Source: Aquarana catesbeiana (taxonomy: Eukaryota > Chordata > Amphibia > Anura > Ranidae). From it: a DNA stretch of 64,000 bases. Shown in pieces: positions 22,501 through 34,639 of this stretch. The stretch covers positions 65,913,555 through 65,977,554 of the forward strand of contig NC_133333.1 in the NCBI RefSeq assembly GCF_042186555.1, read 5' to 3'. Numbering within the stretch: the stretch's first letter is position 1; each line of letters begins with the position of its first letter. The notes below the pieces were generated by a model. It worked only from the letters and a program-made list of their open reading frames with translations. It was not told the DNA's origin and searched no databases. The position numbers and the translations under genes are program-made.

Positions 22501-23694
22501 AGTGCATTAAAATTTAATTTTTTCCAAAAAAAATGCGTTTGAAAAATCGCTGCGCAAATACTGTGTGAAAAAAAATTGCAACACCCACCATTTTAATCTG
22601 TAGGGTCTTTGCTTTAAAAAAATATATAATGTTTGGGGGTTCAAAGTAATTTTCTTGCAAAAAAAAAAAAAAAAAAAAATTTTTCATGTAAACAAAAAGT
22701 GTCAGAAAGGGCTTTGTCTTCAAGTGGTTCGAAGCGTGGGTGATGTGTGACATAAGCTTCTAAATGTTGTGCATAAAATGCCAGAACAGTTAAAACCCCC
22801 CAAATGACCCCTTTTTGAAAAGTAGACACCCCAAGCTATTTGCTGATAGGTATGTTGAATCCATGGAGCATTTTATATTTTGCTACAAGTTTCGGGAAAA
22901 TTTCACTTTTTTTTTTTTTTGCACAAAGTTGTCACTAAATGATATATTGTTCAAACAAAGCATAGTTATATGTGGAATTACACCCCAAAATACATTCTGC
23001 TGCCTCTCCTGTGTACAGGGATACCTCATGTGTGAGACTTTTTTGGAGCCTAGCCGTGTACAGGACCCCGAAAACCAATCACCGCCTTCAGGCTTTCTAA
23101 GGGCGTAAAATGGTGATTTCACTTCTTCACTACCTATCACAGTTTTGGAGGCCCTGAAATGTCCAGATAGAAAGTAGACACCCCAAGGTAATTGCTAAGA
23201 GGCATGGTGAGTATTTTGCAGATCTCATTTAGTTTTGAAAATGAAGAAAAGAAAAATGTATTTTTTTTTCTTTTTTCAATTTTCAAAACTTTGTGACAAA
23301 AAGTGAGATCTGCAAAATACTCAACATGCCTCTCAGCAGATAGCTTGGGGTGTCTACTTTCCAAAATGGGGTAATTGGGGGGGGGTTTGCTAACTGGGAA
23401 TTTCATGGCCTCCGAAACTGTGATAGGCAGTGAGGAGTGAAATCAAAAATGTACACCCTTAGAAAGCCTGAAGGCGGTGATTGGTTTTCGGGTTCCTGTA
23501 CGCAGTTAGACTGTCAAAAAGTTCCACACATGTGGTATCCCCGTACTCAGGAGAACCAGAAGAATGTATTTTGGGGTGTAATTCCACATATAACCATGCC
23601 ATGCTTGAACAATATATCACTTAATGACAACGTTGTGTAAAAAAAAAAAATATATAATTTTCCCAAAACTTGTGGCAAATATAAAATATTCCAT
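22500..23694. repeat. Abundant AT-rich ranid-type repeat, palindromic copy
   Basis: Inverted arms at about 22800-23255 and 23268-23695 share boxes such as GGGGTGTCTACTTTCCAAAA, GAAAGCCTGAAGGCGGTGAT and CAGAATGTATTTTGGGGTGT, centred near 23262. The same boxes recur in direct orientation at 24975-26178 and 27300-28100. I associate this sequence with ranid genomes from memory. It encodes no protein I can identify. Confidence 0.65.
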
Positions 23695-24504
23695 GAATGT
23701 TTAAAAATCAAACAAGATTCCTATGCAGGCCAGGACAGATGGCACTTTCTTTAAATAACCGCAGTCAGGTTTCTAATATCCAACAAGCTCTATATATTTC
23801 ATTATACAACTCATACGGGTCATGACACAGCACAAGGTAAACCATCACTCTTTTGAATCACATCATCTTATTTCACACATCACATTATTCATACACTGTC
23901 ACATTTGGTTGGCTTTTCATTCATTCCACACTTTTATTTTTCACTTCTGTGTTTGTTCTTATTTTTGTTTCTCACTTTTCACGTTTTGCCAACATTTGGT
24001 TGATTACACTATGCTTTTCATCGCATCATGCACTTTCCCAGTGACTTCATAATTTTATCCACAGTACACATTCTCACACATACACTGGGCACTCTCTGTG
24101 CACCATATTGTGTTTGGTAGTAACACCAATTTATTTGGATCATTCACTTATTTTTGTTTTTTTATATTTTTATTTTCATTTTTACACTTTTATTTCATGG
24201 GACGCAATTAACATCTTAAAATATGTACACATTTTCAGTCTCAATATAAAACCAGAAATATTTACAATGATCACTTAAATACTAGTTTACTATTTTATTA
24301 ATGGCTATCAATGGGTGTTTGTTGCAGGTGTGCACTCCTTCGCCCCCTGGGGGGGTGTGTATTAGTGTGGTTCCTTGTAAGCCCCTTGGGGCTGGCTCCC
24401 CCCCGTCTGGGGAGGTGGGGACGGCCTGCGCACCACTCGGACTCCTCAATGGCTCCTACTATCTCATAATTAGAAATATCTATTTCATCTTTAACGGTAA
24501 AACT

Positions 24505-24660
24505 CACCATCCCTCCTAGATTGTAAGCTCTAACAAGCAGGGCTCTCTTATTCCTCCTGTATTGAATTGTATTGTACTTGTACTGTCTGCCCTAATGTTG
24601 TAAAGCACTGCGTAAACTGTCGGCGCTATATAAATCCTGTATAATAATAAAATAATAATC
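24505..24660 (+). repeat. SINE-like 3' end with (AATAAT) tail
   Basis: It contains the motif string AGATTGTAAGCTCTAACAAG, then CTGTATTGAATTGTATTGTA, then GTCGGCGCTATATAAATCC, ending in TAATAATAAAATAATAAT. This is the widespread amphibian short-repeat 3' end. I recognise the ending but cannot assign a named family with certainty. Confidence 0.6.
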
Positions 24661-24717
24661 ATGATTTATTTAATGTGACATTTTTCTAAAAAAAAAATCT
24701 TTATAATTCTGAATACT

Positions 24718-24759
24718 GCCCCCTGAAGAGACCCCATCTAGGTCGAAACGCGTCGGGGC
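24718..24759 (+). ncRNA. Hammerhead ribozyme, all core positions conserved
   Basis: Type I layout on the plus strand: stem I GCCCC (24718-24722), core CTGAAGA (24723-24729), stem II GACC (24730-24733), loop CCATCTA, GGTC (24741-24744), core GAA (24745-24747), stem III ACGCGT (24748-24753, self-complementary), cleavage base C at 24754, stem I GGGGC (24755-24759). Stems I and II pair perfectly over 5 and 4 bp. The very short palindromic stem III would be unstable in a monomer and may need a dimeric RNA, as known for other short-stem-III hammerheads. It is predicted to cut after 24754. Confidence 0.82.
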
Positions 24760-24975
24760 TTCTGTATCATACAACACCATGTAATGTAATGATGTGTTAA
24801 TGTATTTTTACCGTTTTATGGAATATGAACTTATCAATGGATCAGACCTTATATATATATATATACATACTGCATTTAAGCATATGATTTTATTGGACAC
24901 TTTGTCAATAAACTGTCTTTACAATATTAAGTATCTATGATTTTTGTAATGTTGTACATTGCTGTACTGTGCTGT

Positions 24976-26178
24976 TTTGTGCTATCTGGACATTTCAGGG
25001 CCTCCAAAGCTGTGATAGGTAGTGAAGAAGTGAAAACAGCATTTTACGCTCTTAGAAAGCCTGAAGGCATTGATTGGTTTTCGGGGTCCTGTAAACGGCT
25101 AGTCTCCAAAAAAGTCTCACACACGTGGCATTCCCGTACTCAGGAGAAGCAGCAGAATGTATTTTGGGGTGTAATTTCACATAAGCCCATGGCATGTTTG
25201 AGCAATAGATAATTTAGTGACAACTTTGTGCAAAACAAAAAAATTCATTTTCCCGCAACTTGTGGCAAAATATAAAATAATCCTTGGACTCAACATGCCT
25301 CATTAAATAGCTTGGGGTGTCTACTTTCCAAAATGGGGTTTTTTGGGGGGGTTTGTGCTATCTTGGCATTTTATGGCCTTTAAAACTGTGACCGGTAGTG
25401 AGGAGTAAAATCAAAAATTTACACCCTTAGAAATCCTGAAGGTGGTGATTGGTTTTTGGGGTTCTGTACGCGGCTAGGCTCCCAAAAAGTCTCACACATG
25501 AGGTATCCCCATACTTAGGAGGAGCAGCAGAATGTATTTTGGGGTGTAATTCCACGCATAACCATGCCATGTGTGAGCAATATATCATTTAGTGACAACT
25601 TTGTGTAATTTTTTGTTGTTGTCATTTTTCAATCACTTGTGACAAAAAAATAAAATATTCAATGGGCTCAACATGCCTCTCAGCAATTTCCTTGGGGTGT
25701 CTACTTTCCAAAATGGGGTCATTTGGGGGGAGGGGGTTTGTACTGCCCTGCCATCTTAGCACCTCAAGAAATGAGATTGACAGTCATAAACTAAAAGCTG
25801 CGTAAATTCCAGAAAATGTACCCTAGTTTGTAGACGCTATAACTTTTGCGCAAACCAATAAATATACGCTTTTTGACATTTTTTTTACCAAGAACATGTG
25901 GCTGAATACATTTTGGCCTAAATGTATGACTAAAATTGAGTTTATTAAATTTTTTTATAACAAAAAGTGGATTTTTTTTTTTTTTAATTTTCGGTCTTTT
26001 TCCGTCTATATCGCAAAAAATAAAAATTGCAGAGGCAATCAAATACCATCAAAAGAAAGCTCTATTTGTGGGAAAAATAGGACACAAATTTAGTTTGGGT
26101 ACAACATTGCATGACCGCGCAATTACCAGTTAAAGTAAATTGTAAAAAGTCCAAATCTTCCGGGGCTGAGGTGGTTAA
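24976..26178. repeat. AT-rich ranid-type repeat, continuation ending at TTAA
   Basis: Units with TGTATTTTGGGGTGTAATT (about 25155 and 25530) and GGGGTGTCTACTTTCCAAAA (about 25310 and 25695), followed by the end block with CCTCAAGAAATGAGATTGAC and CATCAAAAGAAAGCTCTATT. It closes with CCGGGGCTGAGGTGGTTAAG, the TTAA lying at 26175-26178. A second end of the same kind, AAGTGGTTAA, lies at 28536. Confidence 0.65.
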
Positions 26179-26254
26179 GTTCAAAGAAAACAAGGTCAGA
26201 TTGAAAAGCCAACATGTGTCCAAGATTACAGTCTCTACATGGGGGGGGGGGTGG

Positions 26255-26540
26255 ATTTCAATGATCAAACGATTCAGCCCTATTTGTCAATAAGGAGGTC
26301 CCAATTCTGGTACAAGAAGGTAGCAATTTATCTCATCCATTTGGCCATTTATAATTCCTACGTATGCTACACCAAATCCACAGAAGCCCCGGCCCCTTCC
26401 TAAAATTTATAGAAGAAGTTGTCACGTCCCTCATCTATCAACAAAGACCCCCCCAGAAGACCTTCCCTCTGATGCTGTTAGCCGACTTCATGAGTACCAC
26501 TTCCCGAACAACATTCCACCATCTGAAGCCTACCGCTTGG
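26255..26540 (+). pseudogene. piggyBac transposase C-terminal remnant
   Basis: The plus-strand frame beginning near 26263 reads DQTIQPYLSIRRSQFWYKKV, then HLAIYNSYV and TEAPAPFLKFIEEV, followed after a frame change by SRLHEYHFPNNIPP. This order (a final Asp-containing block, the YNSYV block, then the R-L-x-x-x-H-F-P..PP block) is that of PGBD4-like piggyBac transposases. The C-terminal Cys-rich domain is missing. Nearby TTAA-ended repeats suit piggyBac, which targets TTAA, but I cannot tie those ends to this fragment. Confidence 0.6.
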
Positions 26541-26670
26541 ACTGCTTGCACGTGAGCTGACCCTGGCCTGTTTTATCAACTACGCTTCTGCCCACCGCTT
26601 GGACTGCTTGCACGTGAACTAACCCTGGCCTGTTTTATGGACTATGCTTTTGCCTACCGCTTGGACTGAT
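26529..26670. repeat. Short tandem repeat of about 70 bp
   Basis: Two and a half copies of a unit with CCGCTTGGACTGCTTGCACG, then CTGGCCTGTTTTAT, then CTACGCTTCTGCC. It directly follows the piggyBac remnant. Downstream to about 27230 the sequence keeps CTGCCTG/CTGGA-rich degenerate versions without an ORF. Confidence 0.6.
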
Positions 26671-27299
26671 CTGTTGCCCTGCTACTGTAGTACACAAGGG
26701 TCTCACATATGTGAGGGGCTCCAGAATTGTTTTTCCAGATAGAAAAAACTATTTTTATTAGTTTTCTCTGAGTTTCGTAATTTCCGGATTAGGGTCTGGA
26801 GTCCGGAGGCTTCATAGAGATTTGGGTGGGCGAAGCCTCTACCCCTGTGCCCCTGTGCGCAGGTCTTACCTGATTGTGTCCCTCAGCCTGCTGCTGACTT
26901 ACTACCATCATGCCTCTGCCTGCCGCATGAACGGACCACACCTCTGCCTGCTACCTGGAATATGCAAATAATTAGCTGTAGCAAGAGGCAGTTTGTTTAT
27001 GAAGGGCTGGAGAGCGGTACAATAGTGAGTATCTGCAGGTAACCGTGTACCAGGACCAATATTATGGCTGTGCTGGCTGTCTCTGCCTGGACAATTTCTA
27101 TGGACTGTGCTGTGCTGACAATATCCTTCTGCTGACTATAGACAATATTCCTGCTTGCTGCCTGGATAATTACTATTGCTGTCTGGACCAGTGCTCTCCT
27201 TTGTGGAAAATACTAAAAGCACAGGTAATGCTTTTTTTTTTTTTTTTTTTTACCATTTCCACAATAGAATTTATTTTGGATTGTAATTCTTGGTATGTA

Positions 27300-28536
27300 C
27301 ATGCTATGTGTTAGAAATATGAAGGGCCTTCAAAAATTATAGGTTGCCAGGAAATTATATATGTAATTTATGCTCCTAGAATGCCTGATGGTGCTACTTG
27401 GATGTTGGGCCTCTGTATGTGGCCAGGCTGTGTAAAAGTCTCACACATGTGATATCACCATACTCAGGAGGAGTAGCAGAATGTATTTTGGGGTGTCATC
27501 TTTGCCATGTACATGCTATGGTTTGGAAATATCTGATAAATGGACAACTTTGTGAAAATGAGTTTTCCATTTTTTTCCATATTTTCCAAAAACTTCTGGA
27601 AAAAAATTAACCATTCAAAAGACTCATAATGCTTCATAGATTATATGTTAGGGTGTTTTCTTTCCAAAATTGGGTCATTTTGTGGGCAATTCCATTGTCC
27701 TGGTGCTCCAGGGCCTTCAAAATAATAGGTGGTTGAGAAATTAGATGTGTAATTTATGTTCGTAGAACGCCTGAAGGTGCTACTTCAATGTTGGGCCTTT
27801 GCATGTGGCCAGGCTGTGTAAAAGTCTCACACGTGTGGTATTTCCATACTCAGGAAGAGTAGCAGAATGTATTTTGGGGTGTAATTTGTTGTATGCATAT
27901 GCTCTGTTAGAGAAATAACCTATTAATATGACAATTTTGTAAAAAAGATAAAATAAAAAATTTTTCAATTTGCAAATAATTGTGGGAAAAATTACAACTT
28001 AAAACAACTCACCATGCTACTTACTTAATACCTTGGAATGTCTACTTTCTAAAAAGGGGTCATTTGGGGGTTATTTGAACTTTCCTGACTTGTTAGTGTC
28101 TCAAGAAATGATCAGGTGTGATCAGATGTGATCAATTTTTAGTGATTGGCACCATAGTTTGTAGACTCTATAACTTTCAAAAAGACCAAATAATATACAC
28201 CAATTTACCAAATATATGTAGCAGTATAAATTGTGGCCAAAATTTATGAAGAAAAAATACTAATTTGCAAAATTTTATGACAGAAACAAAGAAAAAGGCA
28301 TTTTTTTCACAAAATTTACGGTCTTTTTTTATTTATAGCACAAAAAATAAAAAAACCCACTAGTGATTAAACACCACCAAAAGAAAGCTCTATTTGTGTG
28401 CAAAAAAGAACACAAATTTTATATAGGTACAGTGTAGCATGACTGAGTAATTGTCATTCAAAGTGTGAGAGCGCTGAAAGCTGAAAATTGGTCTGGGCAG
28501 GAAGGGGGTATAAGTGCCCTGTATCGAAGTGGTTAA
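27300..28536. repeat. AT-rich ranid-type repeat, third block
   Basis: It holds diverged units with CAGAATGTATTTTGGGGTGT (about 27478 and 27868) and a terminal block (28080-28536) with GATTGGCACCATAGTTTGTA. The terminal block also occurs in reverse orientation at 52806-53110. It ends in AAGTGGTTAA. Confidence 0.6.
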
Positions 28537-28690
28537 ATGCCTACTTCCTTAAGCAACACCTCCAAAAGTAATCACCCACTGCTCACCCCCCTACCTTAGC
28601 TCACCTCTATGCCCCCCATCCACAACTCATCTTTGCACCCACCCATCACAGCTCACCTCTGCATCTCCCCTCCACATCTTGTTTCTGCCC
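28537..28690. other. Short unassigned spacer
   Basis: C-rich sequence with CTCACCTCT repeats between the AT-rich repeat and the first DIRS copy. No feature recognised. Confidence 0.4.
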
Positions 28691-31012
28691 ATTTCTATAT
28701 GTCACTTTCTTTATCGTATATCATGGGATACAGAGTCATAATAGTTACTATGTGGGTTATATAGGCCCCCTTTAGGTGATGGACACTGGCACACCCTAAG
28801 ACAGGAAGTTCACTCCCTATATAACCCCTTCCATTACTGGGAGTACCTCAGTTTTTTCGCCAGTGTCTTAGGTGTTGGTCACGAGTAAAGATGTGCTATG
28901 CTAGGCTCCACTGGAGTAACCCTTGCTGGGGCAAGCCATGCAGCCAGATCCATTCAAAGTGTCTTTCTGGCCAAATTGAATGGTACCCGGGCCTCATGGT
29001 GGAAGAAACGAGGTTTAGCCCGTAACGCTTCTCTTTTTGAGAGCTGGACCCCGGGATCCAGTGCTTTGGTTTTTTGAACCATAAAGCTTCCTGGTGGGGT
29101 GCTATATGGGTCCAAGGGAGTGGAAACCTCGATAAAAAGGGGCCCCGGTCCTTGAAGGTTTTTTAACGGAGCCCGTTGTGATGGGTGAAGATTGGGTCTG
29201 TTTGGTTTTACCACAGAATCCCTGCAACGGGATAAGGTAAGTGGAGATTCCTAAGGAATTAAAAATTTTCTTATGGATTTTCTCCTTATAGTAAATCTTG
29301 TCATGCCTAAATGTCACCACCAGGGGCTGTAAAGAGCACATACCTGTTCCATGCTTTCCATATCTTGCTTTGTGTCAGCAAGAAGCTGCAGTCTTCCTCC
29401 AGCTAAGCAGTTCTAAGCCTCTGGTAAGATGTTGGAAGGGGAGATTTCTTGCAAAACTTCCCCAACTGTGCAGGATTTTCGCTCCCTCTCCAGAGTCGGC
29501 AGTATGCCGCTCCACTCCTGCCGCTTTGAAACAGCGATGGCTCTCCTGCTCTTCCTCCTCTCCCTCCTCTCCACCACCCCCACCCACACGCCGATCCCGC
29601 TGGACCGGATGCCCGTGCACGGGAAGTGGCCTTTTGTTAAAAAGGGGGCAGGAATATGGGGGGTGTGGCTTAGCGTGGCAATGGCATGCTTCAACGTCCT
29701 CAGCGCAGGTCTGCATTAGCTATTAAGTCTCCATTGCCAGGCTTCATTTTGGCTGTTGGAGGGACGCGAGAGCAGATGGGGGCATGTAAGTGTGGTGACA
29801 CAGGCATTCACCAAGGCATATTTACTTAGCACCAGGCTGAAGCATTAATAGCAGTGGGAGTGCTGGAACACTACTCAGCAGTGGGTGCGTTTTTTTCTGG
29901 CAGTACCTCTGCGTTTGTACTTAGGACTATGCCTGGCAGAAGGGGAGGGGATCAGTTTCACAATCTGAGAAATTGCCAATGCAATCTCTTACAGAAGCTA
30001 CCCTTAACTGAATCAGCTGAAAAGCCTACTTCTTTGGGTTTGCTAAAAGCCTCCTCAAGCTTTGCGCACCTTTCCTGTTGATTCATTACTGGAACAGCTT
30101 GTGTACCCAGATAAGCATTTTTTTTTCTTCTAAAAAGTTCAGTACTTTATCCCATAGGAGGAAAAAATTCACTAAAAGGTGGGGTATACCAGCAATTGAC
30201 GCTGCCCTACCCTCTGTGAATAAAAGTTTGACTTGTCCAGTAGACAACACTCAAGTGCTTAGGGATCCAACTGATTGGAATTCTTGTTAAACAAACGCAT
30301 TTTCTTTGGCAGGTTGAGTAGCTCAACCTGCAGTGGCGGCAATTGGGGTATGTCAATCCTTGAAGGACTAGTTGAGACAGGTGTTCAAAGTTATCCCTGA
30401 TCAGCAGGCCTAGGATTTAGCCAAGCTGCCAGGGGCTTTAGGTTTGCAATTGATGCTATGAAAGATTCTATTCTTCAGGCCTCACAGGCTGGGCATATGT
30501 ATAGAATCTTATGGTTGAAAAAATTGGTCAGCCAAAGCACCATGCAAAAAACTCCCGGCTGGTTTTTCCTTTCCGTGGTAAACAGCTGTTTGAGGATGAT
30601 TTGGTCAAATGCATCCAAAAAAGTACCCTTTTGCCAGTTAAGAAAAGGAGTAAACATCCCTCATTTAAACAGGCTCCTTCTCCAGGGCCAGGGGCATCAG
30701 CCTCCAGGCAGTCCCGACGGCCTTCACCATCGGGTTTAAAAAGTAGACCTCAGGGTCAATCCCAGGGACAAAACAAGTCCCAGGGAAGGAATCCTACAAA
30801 CAGAATGCTAAAGCCTCTTTCTGAAGGGGCACCCCCCGCTCGCTCGAGTGGGGAGAAGACTTCTGCAGTTCGAGGGTCTGGCAGGAAGAGTTTTGAGACA
30901 GATGGGTGATCTCCACAATAACTCTAGGTTACACTGGAGTTCTGAGAGTTCCCGTCTCCTCGTTTTTTCTCAGGTCAGATGTCCCAAAGATCCAGAGAAA
31001 AAGAAGTCTGGT
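28690..31012 (+). mobile_element. DIRS retrotransposon, copy 1, 5' part only
   Basis: It starts with TTCTTTATCGTATATCATGG and continues with the same leader as DIRS copy 2 at 41485 (TTAGGTGATGGACACTGGCA, GCCAGTGTCTTAGGTGTTGG). Gag remnants are at 30078-30290 (KRWGIPAIDAALPSVNKSLTC, read in short blocks such as VNKSLTCPVDN) and 30458-30909. It matches copy 2 up to the RT start (PSDPEKKKS equivalent near 31000), where a Metaviridae integrase fragment takes over. It has many frameshifts. RT, RNase H and recombinase are absent. Confidence 0.75.
30078..30909 (+). pseudogene. DIRS Gag remnant, copy 1
   Basis: Frames at 30078-30290 and 30511-30909 parallel 42992-43639 of copy 2. Shared blocks are KFTKRWG, VNKSLTCPVDN, and a basic, Pro/Ser-rich tail (GPGASASRQSRRPSPSG) that would be nucleic-acid binding. 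They are separated by frame changes, and the intervening 30290-30458 is also homologous but out of frame. Confidence 0.7.
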
Positions 31013-31200
31013 GCCTGGTAAAATCTTTCTCTGAATACATCTGATGCAAGAGCAACAGTAGCTTCCTACTTTAGCCCTCTTGGACAGCCAATAGAATCGG
31101 TCCCTGACTAACATAAAGGTTCTATCTATACCTAAGTGGCCATGATCATCATGGAGAGCGGTCAACACTGTCAATCGGGCAAAAGAAAGAGTTTCACCAT
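31013..31200 (-). pseudogene. Metaviridae (Gypsy) integrase zinc-finger fragment
   Basis: The minus-strand frame at 30929-31174 contains DDHGHLGIDRTFMLVRDRFYW and, 10 residues on, CCSCIRCIQRK. This is the HHCC zinc-binding N-terminal domain that in integrases precedes the DDE core. Only this domain remains. It is fused directly to the broken end of DIRS copy 1. Confidence 0.7.
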
Positions 31201-31483
31201 GTCAGGTCCAAGAAGTGTAGTTGCCACATCCCTAATATGTAATTAAAAAAAAGAGAGATCCCCTTCAGTGGGACTTTTAAGGTAACATACACTTGAATGA
31301 TGCAAAAAATCGAATTTATTAAATGTACATAAAAATGTTCGATCATAGTGATGATCGATAGTTAAAAAACATTGAAGTTTGTACAAAAAATACATATAAG
31401 AAAAACAAAAAAACAAAAAACAAAAATTTACATGAACAGTAAGACAACAAAATAATGATACTCTTCAGTATATAGTAATCCCC

Positions 31484-31524
31484 GGTAGCCGACACGTTTC
31501 TGGTTAAACACCTTTGTCAGGGGT
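31484..31524 (-). ncRNA. Decayed hammerhead-like motif
   Basis: On the minus strand: CTGACAA (31514-31520, G8 changed to A), stem II AGGT..ACCA, GAA (31498-31500), ACGTGT, C, GGCTACC. The order is that of a hammerhead. The core substitution and weak stem I pairing predict no activity. It sits just outside the symmetrical part of the giant foldback. Confidence 0.5.
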
Positions 31525-33558
31525 ATAGGATAGGAGTAAGTATAGTCACAATTTGTTTTTACTATAAAAGATAAAAAGGACATGTCAGAGTGATACAGAA
31601 GAGGCAACAATATCCGTATTAGCCATAGGGAAACAGATGAACAATCATACCATCCGAGAATATATACATACCATGCAAAATTATTCAGAAAAGAAAAAAT
31701 GGGTGAAGCAACTGTGCAAGTGGGGGCGTAGATGGGCGCCAACCAAAAGGTGGTGAGGTCATAGAACACAAAAGGTTCCCGGTTTAATATTTGCCTGATG
31801 GATAGCAAAAAATGAATTCTAGCGACTTGACAAGACTGGCAATAAAAAAGGGAAAACAAAAAACACCAAAAATTCAAAAAGTTCAAAAAATGCAGAAAAA
31901 GCAGTGCCTATACCATATCATGCAAGGCCGTGAGAAATATTACCAAAACATATGGGTATATGCAACCCCTATGAGCATAAAGTTAGAAAATATATAAATA
32001 TACATATTTACCAATGTTCATTATCAAATAAAGATAGCTGGTCAGAGCTTTAAATAAGACTCCTAGTCAATCAGTGACACCAGTACGTCCTTTGTCCTAT
32101 GGGTATGTGTCTTCCCTATATGGGACAAGGTAACAATTCAGAGAGTATATAGCAGACCAACAATGCAGACGGCTGTCAGCAAATGGCCCTTCAAATATAT
32201 AAATAAGCCATCTGGAATAGAGGTGCTCACTGTATGAGTGTATACAGGTCCCAAACATTGGCGTCTCCCTGCTCTGCAGTGTCTATCAGACCGTCAGAGC
32301 AGGGATCTATTTAAGCAATTGCGCCGAACGCTCGCGCATAAGCTCGTCATAACCGCGCATGTGCAGGAAGGCGACGGGAGAGCGCACGCGTGAGCAGTGC
32401 CATCATATTGAGTATGGATGGAACGCAGGCCCCATCCCCCCTTGCCAGGGAGGCGGTGCTATGCGTCCCAAAAGTGGGAACGACCCAAGAGGCAGCGGCT
32501 AATGTCAGCAAGCCGCAGATCGAGCGAAGCAACAGGACAAAAGAAGTATAGATCTGCCATAATTTATTTTTTTAGTTTTATTTTCTTTCTATACTTCTTT
32601 TGTCCTGTGGCTTCGCTTACTGACATCAGCCGCCACCTCTTGGGGCGTTCCCACGTTTGGGATGCATAGCGCTGCCTCCCTGGCAAGGGGGATGGGGCCT
32701 GCATTCCATCCATACTCAATATGATGGCGCCGCTTGTGCGTGCGCTCTCCCATCGCCTTCCCGCGCATGCGCGGTTACAGCGAGCTAGTGCACACGCACA
32801 AGCATTCTGCGCCATTGCTTAAATAGATCCCCGCTCTGACTGTCTGACAGGCACTGAAGAGCAGGGAGATGCCAATTTTTGGGACCTGTATACACTCATA
32901 TGGTGAGCACCTCTATTCCAGATGGCTTATTTATACAGTATCTCACAAAAGTGAGTACACCCCTCACATTTTTGTAAATATTTTATTAGATCTTTTCATG
33001 TGACAACACTGAAGAAATGACACTTTGCTATAATGTAAAGTAGTAAATGTGTACAGCTAGTATAACAGTGTAAATTTTCTGTCCCCTCAAAATAACTCAA
33101 CACACAGACATTAATGTCTAAACCGCTGGCAACAAAAGTGAGGACACCTTTAAGCGAAAATGTCCAAATTGGGCCCAATTAGCCATTTTCCCTCCCCGGT
33201 GTCATGTGACTCGTTAGTGTTACAACGTCTCAGGTGTGAATGGGGTGCAGGTGTGTTAGATTTGGTGTTATCGCTCTCGCTCTCATATTGGTCACTGGAA
33301 GTTCATAGCAAAGAACTCTCTGAGGATCTGAACAAAAGAATTGTTGCTTACATAAAGATGGCCTAGGCTATAAGAAGATTGCCAAGACCCTGAAACTGAG
33401 CTGCAGCATGGTGGCCAAGACCATACAGTGGTTTAACAGGACAGGTTCCACTCAGAACAGGCCTCAGCATTGTCGACCAAAGAAGTTGAGTGCACGTGGT
33501 CAGCATCATATCCAGAGGTTGTCTTTGGGAAATAGACGTATGAGTGCTGCCAGCATTG

Positions 33559-33566
33559 CTGCAGAG
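33559..33566. other. 8-bp target-site duplication of hAT copy B, left
   Basis: CTGCAGAG here and at 39903-39910, inside the Tc1 transposase gene. The length is diagnostic of hAT insertion. Confidence 0.9.
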
Positions 33567-34639
33567 CAGGGATGAGCTGAACATCCCCCGGTTTGATTCG
33601 CATCCAGAACATGCGAACAGAACGAAAGTTCGCGTGAACTTTCGAACACCATTAAAGTCTATGGGACTCGAACGTGAGAAATCAAAAGTGCGAATTTTAA
33701 AGGCTAATATGCAAGTTATTGTCCTAAAAAGGGTTTGGGGACCCAGGTCCTGCCCCAGGGGACATGTTTCAGTGCAAAAAAAGTTTTAAAAACGGTTGTT
33801 TTTTCTGGAGCAGTGATTTTAATGATGCTTAAAGTGAAAAAATAAAAGTGAAATATTCCTTTAAATATCGTACCTGGGGGTGTCTATAGTATGCTTGTAA
33901 AATGGCGCGTGTTTCCCGTGTTTAGAACAGTCCCTGCACAAAATGACATTTCTAAAGGAATAAAAGTCATTTAAAACTGCTTGCAGCTGTAATGTAATGT
34001 CGGGTCCTGGCAATATGGATGAAAATTATTGCGAAAAATGGCATGGGTAACCCCCCAGCCCAATACCAGGCCCTTTGGGTCTTGTATGGATATTAAGGGA
34101 AACCCCGCACCCAAATTAAAAAATGAAAAGGCGTGGGGCCCCCAGGCCCTATATACTTTGAACAGCAGTATACAGGCGGTCCCAAGAAAGACAGGGACTG
34201 TAAGTTTGTTCTTAAGTTGAATCTGTTTGTAATTTGGAACAGGTACATTTTGTAAGTGTAGCTCCAGCCAAAAAATCTATTTTTAAGCTTTTTGGAAAAC
34301 ATAGGGAAGGGTTATCACCCCTGTAACATTTGTTTTGCTGTCTGTGTCCCTATTCAGAAGATTTCACCTCACTTTCTGTACCAATGACAATTTGATTTTG
34401 AAAATGTGGGTTTTTTAGGGAAACAAGGATTGGTGATAAAGCATCAGTGGAGGAGACACCTTTTTTCCCATATTAACTCTTACAGGAGAGAATTTCCCTT
34501 CCTAGGGGTTGATTTCCTCTCACTTCCTGTTGTCTCCCTCCGTTTGTAAGTAGGAGTCGTTTTGTAAGTCGGGTGTTTGAAAGTAGGGGCCTATATACTC
34601 TGCAGAAATTTGGGCCTTAGGTGTTGGTGGTACCAGAGC

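Larger units (their letters stand above)
23695..24975 (+). mobile_element. Composite insertion with SINE-like tail and hammerhead
   Basis: The AT-rich repeat is interrupted between about 23695 and 24975. The insertion contains an AT-rich, uncharacterised 5' part (23700-24480), a SINE/LINE-type 3' end at about 24505-24660 (TTGTAAGCTCTAACAAGCAG..GGCGCTATATAAAT and an AATAAT tail), and a hammerhead-bearing segment (24660-24960) with a terminal CAATAAACTG box. These could be two or more successive insertions. Boundaries are approximate. Confidence 0.5.

Noticed and set aside
29375..29726. Several 90-140 codon frames on both strands
   Set aside because: They fall in the DIRS copy 1 leader/gag region, conflict with each other, and do not match DIRS proteins.
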